The notes under the pieces: generated by a model
The model's database searches: none
What the model saw: the letters and a program-made list of their open reading frames with translations, nothing else
Told to the model about the DNA's origin: nothing
Source: Rhizodiscina lignyota
Lineage: Eukaryota > Ascomycota > Dothideomycetes > Aulographales > Rhizodiscinaceae
DNA: 64,000 bases
Reading direction: 5' to 3'
NCBI GenBank assembly: GCA_010015805.1
Contig: ML978123.1
Span: forward strand, 310,001 to 374,000
Position numbers and translations under genes: made by a program
Part shown: in pieces, positions 1-12,988 of the stretch
Position numbering within the stretch: the stretch's first letter is position 1
Layout of the letters: every line of letters starts with the position of its first letter

Positions 1-1400
1 GAAATTCTGCCCAAGGTTCGACTGCTTGTGGACAGCATTACTCTTCGACGCCTCAAGGACAAGATCGATCTTCCACAGCGACATGACAATTACGTATACC
101 TCGACTTTACGGCTGACGAGCGCAAGCTTTACCAATTCTTCGCCCAAGAATCTGCGAAACAGATTAGGATTGCTACCAATGGTGGCACGAGTGGACTCAA
201 GAACAAATCTTTCGCCCATATGCTCAAGTGCATTCTCCGTCTTCGACAGATCTGTGCACATGGCTTAGATCTTCTTACGGATGAGGATATCAAGATGACG
301 GAAGGCCTCAGCGCGGACAATGCTATCGACATCCTCGACGAAGACGATGATGACAACGGCGTAGAGCAGAAGCCAATCATGACTAAATACCAAGCATACG
401 ATATGGTCGGCCTGCTTCGCGAGAGTGACATGGCAGTTTGCTCTAAATGTCGGAATGCAATCGACGTCAACGAGGCCAAGCCCGCCGGTCCAGAGGAGCC
501 AGCCCCAGCGATCACCGTCGAATCATCAGAAACTGAAGAGGAAGTAGTCGAAAACACCCTCGGCTTCATGACTCCCTGCTATCAGATCATCTGCCCAGCC
601 TGTATCGACGACTTCCGCAAAGAGATTGACGATAGGAGGGCCACCGAAAAGCCAGACTGCGCTACTTGCCCTCTCTGCGAGCAGTTCATCCGTGTTGGAT
701 TCTACGAATTGAAGCGCGATGAGCTTCGAGAAGACCAGGAGGCTCGACGACGCCTCAGGGATGATCCGAAGGCAGCGAGAAAACTGGGTCGGTACAGTGG
801 TCCCCACACGAAGACCCGTGCTCTTGTGGACTCATTGAAGATCGACGAAGCCTGGAGCAAGGAGCATCCTGATGAGGCGCCCATCAAGAGGTAAGTTCCC
901 AATTCTACCAAAGCTTGTATATAAAGCTGACGTTCCACAGCGTTGTCTTCTCCGGCTGGACTTCCCACCTCGACCTGATCTCCATAGCTCTCACAGCCAA
1001 CGGCATCAAACACTGCCAACTCGTCGGCAGCATGTCCCGTACCCAGCGCGCCTCCGCACTCTACACCTTCGCCGAAGATCCCACCGTGACGGTCATCCTG
1101 GTGTCCATCACAGCCGGTGGTCTTGGTCTCAATCTCACCGCGGCAAACAAGGCATACGTGATGGAGCCACAATTCAATCCAGCTGCCGAGGCGCAGGCTG
1201 TCGACCGTGTGCATCGTCTGGGCCAGAAGCGCGATGTGTACATCACAAGATACATCATACAGAACAGCTTCGAGCTGAAGATGGTGGACCTGCAGAATAA
1301 GAAGAGGAAGTTGGCTGATTTGACCACTGGCAAGGGCAAGTTGAACAGGTCGGAGGAGCTGAAGAAGAGTCTTGAGGATCTCAAGGATCTTTTCAAGTAA
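1..1400 (+). CDS. SNF2-family helicase with inserted RING finger (RAD5/RAD16/HLTF type), C-terminal part
   Basis: The window opens inside this gene, so only the C-terminal part is visible and the reading frame starts at base 1. A 50-nt intron lies at 891-940; splicing joins ...PIK to SVVFSGWTSHLDLI. Before the intron is a C-rich RING-like segment (CSKC near 440-450, CYQIICPAC, CATCPLC near 650-680), preceded by an acidic DEDDDDN stretch. After it come the C-terminal helicase motifs: VVFSGWTSHLDL, the glycine-rich SITAGGLGLNL, and QAVDRVHRLGQ with its arginine finger. A RING placed between the two helicase lobes is characteristic of Rad5/Rad16/HLTF-type remodellers, which are DNA-dependent ATPases in chromatin remodelling or repair. 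Which orthologue this is cannot be decided without the N-terminus. The stop is TAA at 1398. Confidence 0.9.
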
Positions 1401-1843
1401 ACTTGCCGGATGACCGACGAGGAGGCGTCAATGGGAACTTGCAATGGGTTATTTGATTTTGGATGGACGGAGTTTCTCTCATGCATGTTTAACGGCTAGA
1501 CACACTGATCGGCCTGGGAAGGTTGAGTTCACCAGCATGAAACCTCAACTAGATGGGACGGCGTTTTATTTCCGTGGTAACATCAGCATATTTTCGAAGC
1601 CACAGCTTCCTGCACAAAAGGCTTCGGAAAATATCTGCTCCCATTTTGAGGATTCCAGGCATCATACAAGCGTCTCATGTATACTAGATTTAAGACTTCT
1701 GGCTTTCTGGCTAATGAGGATGATTGGCGTTCGATACGTCATCGTCTATATCATTCTAGCCCGCATGATCTCAAATGATTGGTGCTGCAAATAGACGATC
1801 TCTTTCAACTCTTATGTGCAAAGCATAAGCGACCATCACCATC
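1401..1843. other. Convergent intergenic region
   Basis: This 443-bp stretch lies between two convergent genes and holds their 3' ends. Short open frames here show no family signal, and I see no RNA gene or repeat. Confidence 0.6.
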
Positions 1844-3909
1844 TCATGAACTCTGTGCCTCAACCGTCGTCTTCTTCCCCTTCCTTGAGCGTTTCTTCTT
1901 CCCGCTCTTCTCAATCCTTCCATCCTTCACACCACCATCTACCCCACCCTTCGCGCTTCCACCATTAGGCGCATCAATCTTCACACCCTCCTCATTGCCA
2001 AACGTCTCCTTCCTCCACTCCCTCAATCTCGCCTTCTTACTCAACCTCTTCTTATCCTTCCTCTTGCGCTCCGGATCTCTAAAGCTCGCTAGCTTCTTCA
2101 GCCCGACGAAGTTGTTCAGCTGCGCGTCGCTGGCCGTCAGGATGTCCAGCGGCGTGAGGCCGAAGGCGATAGGTGATGTCTCGCGGTAGTGGAAAAGCGT
2201 ATTCTCTTTTTTACCGGATTTTGTGGTAGATGAGGTGGCCATATCGACGTCGAGGGACTGCTCGACGAGCGTCTCGATGATGCGCCGGTCGCGCTTGGCG
2301 GTTTTTTTGGCGTCTTGCTGGGCGCGGAGGCGGGCCTTTTTCGCGGATTTAGAGGAGGATTTTTTAGTGTTCGTTTGGTCCTCGTCATCTGAATCGATGT
2401 CTTCGGCACCGTTTGTGGCAGGCGCCTCATCGTCTGAGAGGGTGAATGCGGGCTTGTCGTCATCTTCTTTGAAATCGGGGACAATGTCGTTGATATCGAT
2501 ATCGTCGTCCCACTTTGGTTTCTTAGTCTTGCTGTGCTTGGTCTCTTCCGCCTCCCCCTCCTCATCATCGTCGTCGTCGTCTTCTAATGCTCTTCCCTTA
2601 TCGGCCGCAGCATAATAACCCTCGCCAAACCTCTTCTTCATCACATCCTCCCACTTCTCATCGTCCCAGTCCTCCTCCAACATCCCCGCCCACTCCTGCA
2701 AATCCACATCCTGTCCCCTCAGCCCCGCCGACTGCCTAATCTTCTCAACCCTCTGCTCCATCTCTTCAATCTTCAACTTCCTCAGTCTCGCCTTCTCCTC
2801 CTCCACCTCCCTTTTTGCCTCCTCTTTCTTCATTCTCTCATTCTCTCTCGTCTTCTTCCTCCCACTCAACTCCTCCCTGCGCACAGACTTCTTCGCGACA
2901 GTATCACGGGAGTACGTCATCAGCTTCTCGTTAGCAGCCGATGGATCCTCGAAGCGCATGTTATACGCCTGCTCGAACTCCTCTGCGCGCGCGTCTTCCG
3001 ATTCGTCATCGGATTCGAAGGGGTGAAGCGCGCCGCGCTCAGCGGGGACCCAGGCGCGCGAGGCAAAAAAATTGGAGAGGAAGGTCTCGGGGTCTTTGTC
3101 AGCGGATTCGACGTCTGGGACTGAGGGTTTGGTGGTCGGTGCGTCGCTGTCCTTCACTGGTTTCTCTTTGCGCACGAGGAAGGCGTCCTCATTATCATCG
3201 TCTGCGTCGTCCTCTGCAGCTGCGTGCATCTCTTTGACGAGAGCGTCCTCCATCTCCTGCTCCTCCTGTGCGTATGACTTGAACGGGTTGGCTGGCTCAT
3301 CTTCGTCTTCTGACCCGACGTTGCCTTCAAGGATGTTCTTCCTATGATAGTCTCGCAAATGCATTGGCTTCTCCTTCTTTGCACCCGTCTTCGCATCATT
3401 CTCTTCGTCGATTGCTGAGTAAAATTTCGAGCTTTTGTCGTAAACTCGAGGATCTTTGGAGCGGATGGCATTGAGGGTGGCAGATATTTCGGCGTCAAGG
3501 CGCTCAGTCGCGAGCTCGCCTTCGTCATCTTCGGATTCTGATGTAGACTCGTCGGAGTCATCGTCTCCGTTGTCCTCCTTGCGAGATGTCTTTGGTTTCG
3601 ACTTGCCATACTTTTCTTCCACTAGATATATCAATTAGCCAAAATAGAAATTGGTACAGCAGGGTAAAACTTACGTCTATGGAGCTCCGCCCTCTTCGCA
3701 TTATGTTCGAATCGCTTTGCATACTCCTCGTTAACTTTGAAGCCATCGCCATTCTCAAGAGCTACACCTCCATCAGAGTCGTCCTCGAAATCATCGATTA
3801 GCTTTGCGCGCTTTGGAGAGTGGGCTCGTTCTGGGGCTGGTTCTGTTGGAAGCGCATTGAAGTCTTCTCCAGCTTCCTTTCGTTTCTTCTGGGAATTTTT
3901 TGGCGCCAT
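1844..3909 (-). CDS. kri1: KRI1-like ribosome biogenesis protein
   Basis: Two exons (3909-3675 and 3621-1844) flank a 53-nt intron at 3622-3674 and give about 670 aa. The start is the ATG of MAPKNSQKK at 3909; an in-frame upstream ATG precedes it but its extension looks non-coding. Splicing creates AELHRLEEKYGKSK, the conserved N-terminal Kri1 pattern. The centre contains the family block EEDWDDEKWEDVMKKRFGEG, surrounded by long acidic runs and K/E-rich coiled-coil stretches. The basic C-terminal block has RDPERKRKDKKRLSKKARLREWRKETFG and a lysine-rich nuclear or nucleolar tail. In yeast Kri1 acts in the nucleolus with Krr1 in 40S subunit assembly. It diverges from the neighbouring lipid-transfer gene across about 300 bp. 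Confidence 0.93.
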
Positions 3910-4218
3910 CTTGGAGGGTTGTGGGTGTGCTTGGATGAGGTTCAGAGATGGGTAACAATTTTTCGGTGGAGTTAAATTTCGAGCGTGGGACTTTAACCAA
4001 TTTATTGACAAAACGTTCTACAACCGAGTTAGAGACACAATACCCCCTTGGCGCGCCCTGGCGTCATCGTCAGCTGCACTGACCTCGAGCTCTCCACCAG
4101 CGTGCAGGGGCCAGCCCAAGCTCCAACCTCTCCACGAGTCCACCACGCGTTATCCACGGGTCGCGGCATCTACTCCTCCATACTCCGCTCGCCATGATTT
4201 GAAAGCTGCCATACTACC
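3910..4218. promoter_or_regulatory. Divergent promoter region (kri1 / Sip3-like gene)
   Basis: This 309-bp region separates the divergent starts at 3909 (minus) and 4219 (plus), so it should hold both promoters. It contains a GC-rich segment around 4040-4160. No specific operator was recognised. Confidence 0.5.
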
Positions 4219-7200
4219 ATGGCAGACGAGCAGGCTCAACAGCAACCTGCACTCACACAGGTCGCGCGGCCATTGAGCTTGATGTATGTGCGCGCCTTTC
4301 GTCCGTTCCTCTCCAAGTTTTCTCTACGATGCTAAATGTTTCATCGTAAAGCCCAGTTACTATAAAAGAAGCCGCATTAGACTCACCCACCTTTCGCGCC
4401 ACTGCCCTCCATTTCTCCGAACAGATCGAGCTCATCGAGCGCTGGCTGGATAACTACGTCAAGGCCGCTTCAAAGCTGTGCTCCGAGGCGTCGACGTTAG
4501 AGAACCTCGTCAACGCGTTTCTTACCAGCGCTGCACCGCCGCCGTCGGTATCAGAGGCTGTCTTAGACCATGACTACACGTTACTGGCCTTGCGGCGGTA
4601 TGGTGACGGCTCGCGAGAGTGGTGGAACCAGACGCTGCGAGGCGTAAAGAGACTCGAGAGTGCGGTATGCGAGCCTGTAAGACAGTTCCTGCAGAATGAT
4701 ATGAGGAGTTTGAAAGAGGCGAGGCGGAATCTGGAGAATGCGCAGCGCACGTTTGATGGGCTAATTGGGCGGTATGCGAGCCAGTCGAAGACGAAAGAGG
4801 CGTCGTCGCTGAGGGAAGATGCGTTCCAGCTACATGAGAGTCGGAAGCTGTATCTCAAGGCGTCGATGGACTTCTGCGTGCTGGCACCGCAGGTTCGTGC
4901 CACGCTGGATCAGCTGCTTGTGCGGATTATATCAGAGCAGTGGAAGGACATGAAGAGTTCGAGAGAAAATACCACAGCCTCTTTTGCAAAGTGGACGGGC
5001 GAGATGGACAGGATTCGTGGATGGAGCAAGGAGATGGAGGCGGGTGAGAGAGTCTTCAAGAGAGAGCTGCACATGGCAAGAAAGCAGATTGAGGACAGTG
5101 CCGAGCACGGCGTTCGACCATCTCGGGAGCTAGATGACTATGCTTTATCTACTGTTCCGTACCTAGGCACTGCTCCACCGACAACCTCGAAGCAAAACAC
5201 GCATGAGAAGGCCGAGAAGCAAAGCTGGTTGTTTCAGCGAACAATCAGCGGTAAACCAGCAAGAACGATCTGGGTCCGCAGGTGGTTCTTCGTCAAGAAT
5301 GGCATCTTTGGATGGTTGGTGCAAGGGGCTAGGTCCGGCGCTGTAGAAGAGTCGGAAAAGATTGGTGTCCTGCTCTGTGGTGTGCGCCCTGCATTTCAGG
5401 AAGAGCGCCGATTCTGCTTCGAAGTCAAGACGAAGGACAGCACCATTATGCTGCAGGCCGAAACTCAGAACGAACTGACCGAGTGGATCTCCGCGTTCGA
5501 GGTCGCAAAGCGGAAGGCGCTTGAAGATCCCGCCAGTACCGATTTATCTGCTGGTGGAAACTCGTCAGTCATTGATCCCGCCTTTGCGATCAGCCCTCCA
5601 ATTGCGCCAGAGCTTGCTGCGAGAACAGGTGAAGGCCATGCTAGCCAAGGCAGTGAAGACATCTCTGTCGAAAGGACCGGTACATTGCCCGTTCCTGATC
5701 GTGATGGCACAGGCGGTTTAGCCACCCGTGCTTCCTTTGACGTGACTCAAAGGCGACCCTTTGAAGCTCCTGAGAGTTCCCGCGATCAGTATGCTCGCAT
5801 CATACAGAAGCTCGATCTGCATCGCAAGTCCACGGCAACACCTCAGCTGTCCAGTTCAGCGCAAGGATCGCCAGCTCCCGGGGGAATTGCAAGCTTGATC
5901 ACTGCAAGCCACGCTATCATGCCTGTTGGTCCTGGAGCTGTACAATCACCCGCAGTTGCAGAAACAAAGAATCCGATCAATTTCAACGCACTGGCAGTCA
6001 GCACGCTAGCGCCTTCAACTCTAGCTTATCCACCGGCTCCCACGAACCTCAGCAAGACAGCCGTTGTCATCAGTGGCGAACGTGGTCTTTCTGCAGGAAA
6101 ACAAGACGGAGGTATGCCTGGAGGCCTTCTAGCAAACTTATGGGGGACAAATAACTGGGGCTGGCTCGCTCGCCTTGAGAGGGGAGAAACTCGCTCCGAA
6201 ATAGTTGGACAGAATCCCTCACCGTCGAAACCACCGACTCCTGGATTGAAGCCAGAGTTGACTATTCCTGAGGGCACTACTGCTGATAGTGGAAGTTTAA
6301 ACGATGAGAACCGCTCACATTCTCCCTCACCCTCGCCGAAGCCAAGATCAAGGTCTCCTTCGTTACCGTCCGGTCCGTCCCACAGGAAGACGGCCAGTGC
6401 GTTCGCCGAGACGCCTAAACTTCCAACCATTGTGACTGCGGTCGAAGACTACCCAAACTACTACCCGATCCAACTAAAAGCACAAGATGCCCAATTTCGG
6501 CTCCTCTTCCCCTACGTCCCTCGTGGCGACACTCTCGTCCTCGTCTTCAGAGCAACCTGGAACCCCAACGACCAGCAAGAATTCCCCGGCCGTGTCTATG
6601 TCACACTAAACAACATCTTCTTCTACAGCCACCATCTCGGTCTCGTCCTCATCACTTCCATCGCCCTCTCCTCCATCACTGAAGTCACCGCCGCCCCCGG
6701 TCGCGACTGCGACTTCTTGTTCTTGCACTTCAAAGAAGGTGTGCGACAAGACGGCGCTAGCCGCGTCACCATCAAGACCTTTCTCGAACCGCTCAAGCTG
6801 CTCCAGCGCCGTCTGAACTATCTCGTGCGCAATTGCAACGCCGAAACCGAAACCCCGCAGAGCCTCGAGGAGATCATCAAGGCGCTCATCAGGATGGAAG
6901 TCGACGACGCCGCCGCGTCGCCCAGCATAGACAGTTGGGAAGACGTCGATATCGCCACTCCCATAGACGGTATGCCTGCATCACGGCGCGACCAAGACGT
7001 GAAAGCATCCTTACGCATCGACGGCACTCTCTACCGTGACGAGGCAGGTGCCGCCGCAGTCAGCAAGAACGCCACGAAATTCAAGCTCCCCGCGCAGCCG
7101 GTCTTATACACCCCACAGGGTATGGCCGCCCCTGCGCTCGAGCGCGAACTCAACATCAGTGCAAAGTCCCTCTTCCACGTGCTCTGCGGTGACAAGTCTG

Positions 7201-8594
7201 CTGTCTTCCAGATCCTGTATTGCACCCTGTGCGCCTCGAAGCTCATCCAAACGCCATGGAAACAGCCCTCCGCAACGGGGCACTACCGCCGCGAGTTCCA
7301 GTACCAGGTCTCTAAGTCTGGACAGTCCGTAACAGACCACCAGGTGATAGACGTGTACAACGACCACCTGTGTTACGTCATCACGCACCGCGGTGTACCG
7401 TGGTACTTGCCCAGCGTCGCGTCGTTCAACCTCCTCACGAAGATCGTGATAACCCACGTCTCCAAGGCGCGATGCAAACTCGCTGTCTTCACGAAAGTCG
7501 AGTGGGTCGCGCGCCCGCTGATGGGACAGCGCCTGATCAACGCCCGCGCGCAGCGCGATTTGAACCTCATCGCATTAAGCCTTGCAGACCTGCTTGAGGA
7601 TCAGGCGGGACGAGTCAAGTCCTCCAGCGTGACAAGTAATTCTAGTACCCGCAAAGCCCTCGCCGTCTTCGGGCATGTTGGCGTCGCTACCTCCGCTCAA
7701 CAACTATCAGCTAGCGACGTCCCACCGTCATCCCGCCTGCAGCGGCTAAGGCTCCAGCGCACAAGCCTTGCGGCTCTGGGCTTCGAAGTCGGTCGCGCGG
7801 TCCTCGGAGACGTGATTTCCGCCTTACTAGGTGCGGTTGTCGCAGGCCTACAAACTATCATCAAGACGGTGTCCGCGCACGGACTGCTCGTTGCGCTACT
7901 CGCCTTAAGCGCCATGGCGAATCTGTTCCTCGGGCACAGGGAGGGTTGGGCGTGGTGGCGGGAGCACAGTGCGCTAAAGTACATGGGACGCTTAGGGGTG
8001 GGAAGTGGGAATGCCATGGTGATGGGGCGGGCGGTGTGGTTGCGAGATGTCGAGGCGTATGTGGGAAATGCAACTGTTGGTGGTACGGACGTGGGAGAGA
8101 AGATGGCGTGGACGATTACGGGTTTGCAGGACCCGATTGTCGATGTGCTGCAGCCGAATAGGGATGGGGAGGGGAATAAGTGCGTCGCGACGTTTAGAGC
8201 GCTATTGAGTGCGGGAGAGACGTCAGGCAGCAGCGGGTTCTCGCCGTTGGAGCCGTTTGCTTCGTCCGTGCCGCAGCAGACTTCGACGACGCTGTCTAAT
8301 CGTCTGCAGCGCACGAGAAACAATCTCGCGACGTACAGACACGATCTGCTCGTCGCCATGCGTGTGGTGAACCGCGTGGAGAAGGAGGTCGTGCAAGCAG
8401 AGTACGAGGCGTGGGTTGATGAAGAAGCCAGACGATGTCGAAGGGTGGGCAAGATGATTGTTGAAAGAGAAGAAAATAAGAGCAAACAGATCACGAATGA
8501 TAAAGGTTGGGATAGTCTGAAGAGTGGCTGGAAAGAATATTGCGGCGATTGCATTGGTGCCGCTGGGGACTTGGATGGCAACGGTTTGATATAG
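4219..8594 (+). CDS. Sip3/Ysp1 (Lam1/Lam3)-type BAR-PH-GRAM-VASt sterol-transfer protein
   Basis: The gene has an ATG at 4219, a 68-nt intron at 4284-4351, and about 1435 aa. The splice restores PLSLIPVTIKEAALDSPTFRA, the typical N-terminal sequence of this fungal family. Domain order by approximate residue: an N-terminal helical BAR-like region (25-290); a PH domain (about 310-412, SWLFQRT to WISAFEVAKRKA); a long Ser/Pro-rich linker; a GRAM-like segment (about 730-820); a VASt/StART-like lipid-binding region (about 960-1090, FHVLCGDKSAVF onward); a transmembrane segment (about 1180-1217); and a C-terminal helical region. In yeast, Lam1/Ysp1 and Lam3/Sip3 sit in the ER at plasma-membrane contacts in the sterol-transport family. 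Length and domain order match the family, so the call is strong. Which of the two yeast paralogues it corresponds to is undetermined. Confidence 0.92.
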
Positions 8595-8755
8595 GTTCAC
8601 GGCCTTGGAGGGTATACCCTGTTTATGATAAATGCATCGGATGGGGACGTGTAAATTCACGGCTGTAAATGATGTTCATAAATGCCTTTCGCTCGAGAAA
8701 TTTGTACATTACCTGAAATCGTACAAATTTTTGCAGAACTCACCTCTCCTCACTC

Positions 8756-11272
8756 CTAAATGTCGTCCTTCATCCCCCTTCCACAGGCCCCCCGTAGCGC
8801 CAAACCTGCCCAATGCGCCCCAACAACTGGCCTCGCAAAGAACCGCACGCCGCCACCCCATCCGCCATCCTCGTCCTCCGTCTCGAAGAGGTCGGTCAGC
8901 GGCAGGTCTGTGGCGGTGCTGTTCACCCAGTGCGCGTAGCGATCCAGAATCTCTCTGCGGAGAGATGGATGGACGATGGCCGCGGCGTTGAAAAGCCAGT
9001 CCGATTTGGCGTATAAGTGTCTCGAGTCGAGTGGAAGGCCGTATCGCTGCAGGGTGAGGCCATAAAATTTGGATTGGGCGGTGTATATGGGGTGCGGAAT
9101 GAAGTCGCTTGTACGATTGTTTGAGGACTTAGGGACAGAGAGAGGTTGTTGGGCTGACGGGTCTTGCAGCGGTGCGCTGGGGCCGTGTGTGTCTTGAGAG
9201 GGTGCAGTGATCGTCGGGTGGAAGCATAGCAGGGTATCGGCGTAAAGCGAGTATAGTGTCGTCCAGCTGCCGTACCAATTGTACGCCAACTTAATGTGTG
9301 TACCATCTCTTGATGTTGCGAAGTCCTGCCACTTGGCAACATAAGTTGTCGAAATGTTTTTGTAATATTTCGCGTCTCCGTCGTAGCCTCCTTTCGCTGC
9401 AAGTTCGCTCATCGCGTTGATGCCGATGATGCCCTTCAATGCAAGGTTGGAGTGCAGTGCTAGCCAGCCGGCGAAGTCGTCTGTGGAGAGCTGGTTGTGT
9501 GGTTCGAGGCTGAATTCGACGAGGTAGGCCGTCCACTGCTTCAATAGGCTATAAGTTCTGCTGAGCCATTTATCTGCCAGTTTCTCGCCTCTTTTGCCCC
9601 CGCCCCATCGATCATCTACATCTGGGACTTCATTTCCATTTTCTGCTCGTTTGAGCGGAAAGATCGATGTTGGTTCGTTGGACTGGGAGTTTCTGGATCC
9701 TTGGCTTGACCAGTGAGAGCTGGCTGCAGATTCTTCTTCATATTCCAACGACTGTACCAACGCCAGCGACATGATGAGCATATCTCCACACTCTTCCACA
9801 GGCATGTATTCGTCCTGACCGTCTGCATGCCCCGTCATGTTCGGGAAGTGTGAACCCAGATCGTGCATGCTGTACTTGTTCGGATACTGCCCACTAAGCT
9901 GATGTTCCAGCAACGGCTCGAGCAAATATGCCAGCCAGCGCGGACTTGTATATAAGAAGAACGGGATAGATGGGAAGATCACGTCCACAGTCTGACAATT
10001 CCCGTTTGAAGATATCTCCTTCAGGAAAAGAATCGGATCTTCCGGCGTTCCCGAGAAAGATGTCGCGCCCATTACCTGTCGAGCTGACAATGCGAGTACG
10101 TCGGCGTAGTCAGTGCCACCGTATGCTTCTGCGTCGACGGAGAGCTGCTCAGAGTAGTTGCGTGCTAGATACACCGCGTTATAGAAGTCCAGATAATGGT
10201 AAGACAACATCTCGCTCTCAGTGCTGAACCACGACTTCCACAGCGGGCGCATGTGCGTCAACCCACGAGCTGATGCATACTGCACCACAGGGTCTTGTAT
10301 GTGGGCGATTGTAAATGTCACGCTGTCTTCCACGCTCTTTTGAAGGCCCTTTTTTGAAGCTAGCTTGAATGACTTTGAGAACGCAAACACCGGCTCCTCA
10401 TCCATGATGCTCCGAAACCCATTGTCGATCTCATTCTGAAGTGTTCCCGTCCTCGAGAACCTCCCTCGAACCCTCGCTGCTGACCCGCTCTCGTGGCGCA
10501 CGTTCGAGGGCGCAGTGAAGTACAGCGTTCCCCATTCTGCCCTATCTTCTGTTTCCTCGAACAGCTTCTCTTCCTGCCTCCTGACACTCCATCTCTTCAG
10601 CGGTACCAAGCTGGTGTCTTGCGCAAACTCCCATTCCAGCTTGCTCTTCTCGATACCGCTGACCCACTGGCCATTTATATCGACGTAAATGTCGACGTTA
10701 AATGAGCCTTTTACATAGACTGTGAGATATGAAGCTGGGATCGATTGACGAAGGGTCGAGGTAGGTGTGATTGGCGAAAGGAAGGAGAGGATAATCTCGA
10801 GAGGAGGTTCTGCGGCGTCGGGCGACAGAATCTCATACGTCAGATTCGTAGTTGAAGCATCGTAGTTCGCTCCGAGATAGACAGGATAGTTCACGGTGTA
10901 TTCGGCTTGCACCCACTCGTCAGAAGAATTGAGCGAGTCGTGCGGCCGGCCGAGCAATGGGTAGACGGTCGTGGTGTCTGAGATGGACGCGAGCACTGAG
11001 AATCCAATCTACCAGAAATCAGTCAACTGCTTTGGAATTATGTTCTACGGCCTATCTGCACGCACATCTTGTCCGAACCAAAACATTGGCCATCTCTGCC
11101 ACGGGGTCTCGCGTGCACTGGGAAGCCATGTGCTCAGGTACGGGTTGCGCACGATCAATGGCAGAACTGGTGGGGCCAGCGTCGAAGCGGCGACGACGCT
11201 GGCCAGGAGAGGATAGATTATGGCATTGAGAGCTGGCACTGAAGCTCTCATCATGCCTACAGACAATTTCAT
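8756..11272 (-). CDS. Secreted GtaA-like glutaminase (DUF4965/DUF5127/DUF1793 family)
   Basis: Exon 1 is 11272-11066 and exon 2 is 11008-8756, with a 57-nt intron at 11009-11065; the product is about 819 aa. The N-terminus has a hydrophobic signal peptide followed by PLIVRNPYLSTWL and PWQRWPMFWFGQD. The splice gives GQDIGFSVLASISDTTTVYPLLGRP. All of these are hallmarks of fungal extracellular glutaminases related to Aspergillus GtaA, which hydrolyse glutamine to glutamate and ammonia. The C-terminal part has the predicted toroid region with FPNMTGHADGQDEYMPVEECG and IKLAYNWYGSWTTLYSLYAD. A low-complexity Ser/Asn-rich insertion follows MSLALVQSLEYEEES (near 9590-9750), making the protein longer than the usual roughly 690 aa. 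Two start codons are possible (11272, or the MM pair six codons later). Confidence 0.9.
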
Positions 11273-11445
11273 GAGCCCATCGCAATTGATTTATATTATA
11301 CAAACTCCTTTTCAAGCTGTCGGAAGCAAAGCTCCCAAAAAGTGACCGATGTGGGGGGAGCTTCGTTATGGACCACCCCTTGGAGTATCATAATCTTACA
11401 TCCACTAAACTTTTGAATCTCTTCTTGCAGACATCCTTAGACCCT

Positions 11446-12988
11446 TTAGAAAATCTCGCCATCCTTTTCCAACTGCTTGAGTTCGTCATCCAACTTCATC
11501 TCATTCAACTTCTTCTGCATGCTCTCGAGACTTCCCTTCTGCTTCAGTGCAAGCTCAGGAGTCGCAGTCCTCGACAGATTTTTAGGGCTCCTAATCCGCT
11601 TTGACGGAGAGTGAGCGGAGGCTTTGCGCTGGGACGGTAAGAACTGCTTTGAAGGAGGAATGGATAGTCTCTTCAGGTTCATGAACGGACTACCTTCGAT
11701 GGAGTTGCTTGAACTGCTTTTTGGTGCGCGCAGAGTCGGTTCATCTTCCTTTTTCTTTCCCTTGCTCTTGTCGTCGTCTTTTTCAGCAATGCCTTCAGGG
11801 CCTTCACCGCCACGTATGCCTGTCTTCTTGCCCGACTTGTTACTCGGAGTGATAGTAAGGATAGAGGAATTCTCGGATCTTGCTCCCGAGTCATAGTCTA
11901 CGCCCAGCGCGCGAAGTTCGTCTGCGGTCACATATCAGCACCCCTTGTAGTACATTTGCAACGAATATAACCCACCATAGGTGCGATAGAAGAACCGAAA
12001 CCTCATGAGCGGCTCGTCCTTCGGATCGATCAGCTTGAACTGGTAGAACCTCCTCGGCTGTCCTCGCTGCAGGACTCCTCCGTTATTGAGCCTACCACAA
12101 AGTTAGCCTGTCTTATGCATCGTCTCATTACTTTCCTGTTACTTACTCGATTCCCTTGCCTTTGCCGTCATCGAACTTCAGCCCATCAAACTTCCCCACT
12201 TGCGTCGGGATTCTCTTCATCCCATTCGCCCTCAGCACCTGGATCTCGATGTATCTCTCGGGCGCCAAGTCCGTAGGTGGATTGAAGCTCTTCTTCCTCA
12301 GCTTACTCGTCGCCTCTCTCTTACTCCAACTGCTCTTCTTCTCCACTCTCTTCTCTTTATCTCCCTTCACAATGCCCGCAGAATTGCCCTCGGCCTCGGC
12401 TCCCATAGGCGGCATAGGAAATCTCAGCATCCTCTTCTGCAGCGCCGTCTTGGCCTTCGACGTCCTCACTCCGCCCATATGATCCACATTCCTGCCCAGA
12501 ACATCAAACTTGGTCCCCTTGGCCCTGTCCGGATCCGGATCCTCATAGAGTGCCCACACCGTCTTGCCCTGCCATTCCTGCTTCTCGCCAAAGTTCCAAG
12601 TGACCACATGCGTCTTTCCGAGGCATAGCTTCATCACAAGCAACCGCTCTTCTTGATCTTCTCCATCCTTCTTCTCTGTGTCCTTCGTGTGCTGCTTCTC
12701 CGCATCCTTCTGCTCGGGGAAGAGATTCTGCACATCCTCAACCTTGTACTGAATCCAGAAGTTTGCGCCTGGTAGGGCGGGAACGTAAACGCTAACGATT
12801 TGACCTGCATCGTCGAAGAACTCGGGCATGTACTCGGAGGGTGTTGAAGAAGTGGTCGATGAGGTTGCACTCCAGCGTGTTCGTGACGGTGGACGGAACT
12901 CAGGAAGGCCGGCGGTGACGCTGGTCGTCAGGATGGTAGATAGGGAGTGCGAATGCAATTCAATGGTGATATCTCGATGGGTCGGCAT
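11446..12988 (-). CDS. Fungal DUF7918-like protein of unknown function
   Basis: Three exons (12988-12147, 12091-11976, 11921-11446) are separated by introns of 55 and 54 nt, giving about 477 aa. The splices yield GKGIELNNGGVLQRGQPRRFYQFKLIDPKDEP and FFYRTYDELRALGVDY. The N-terminal half has a compact domain with VYVPALPGANFWIQYKVED, KLCLGKTHVVTWNFGEKQEWQGKTVWALYE and ERYIEIQVLRANGMKR. This resembles the fungal domain now called DUF7918; that assignment is from memory of the pattern. The C-terminal third is basic, serine-rich and probably disordered, ending in a short coiled coil (SMQKKLNEMKLDDELKQLEKD). No enzymatic motif is visible. Confidence 0.75.
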
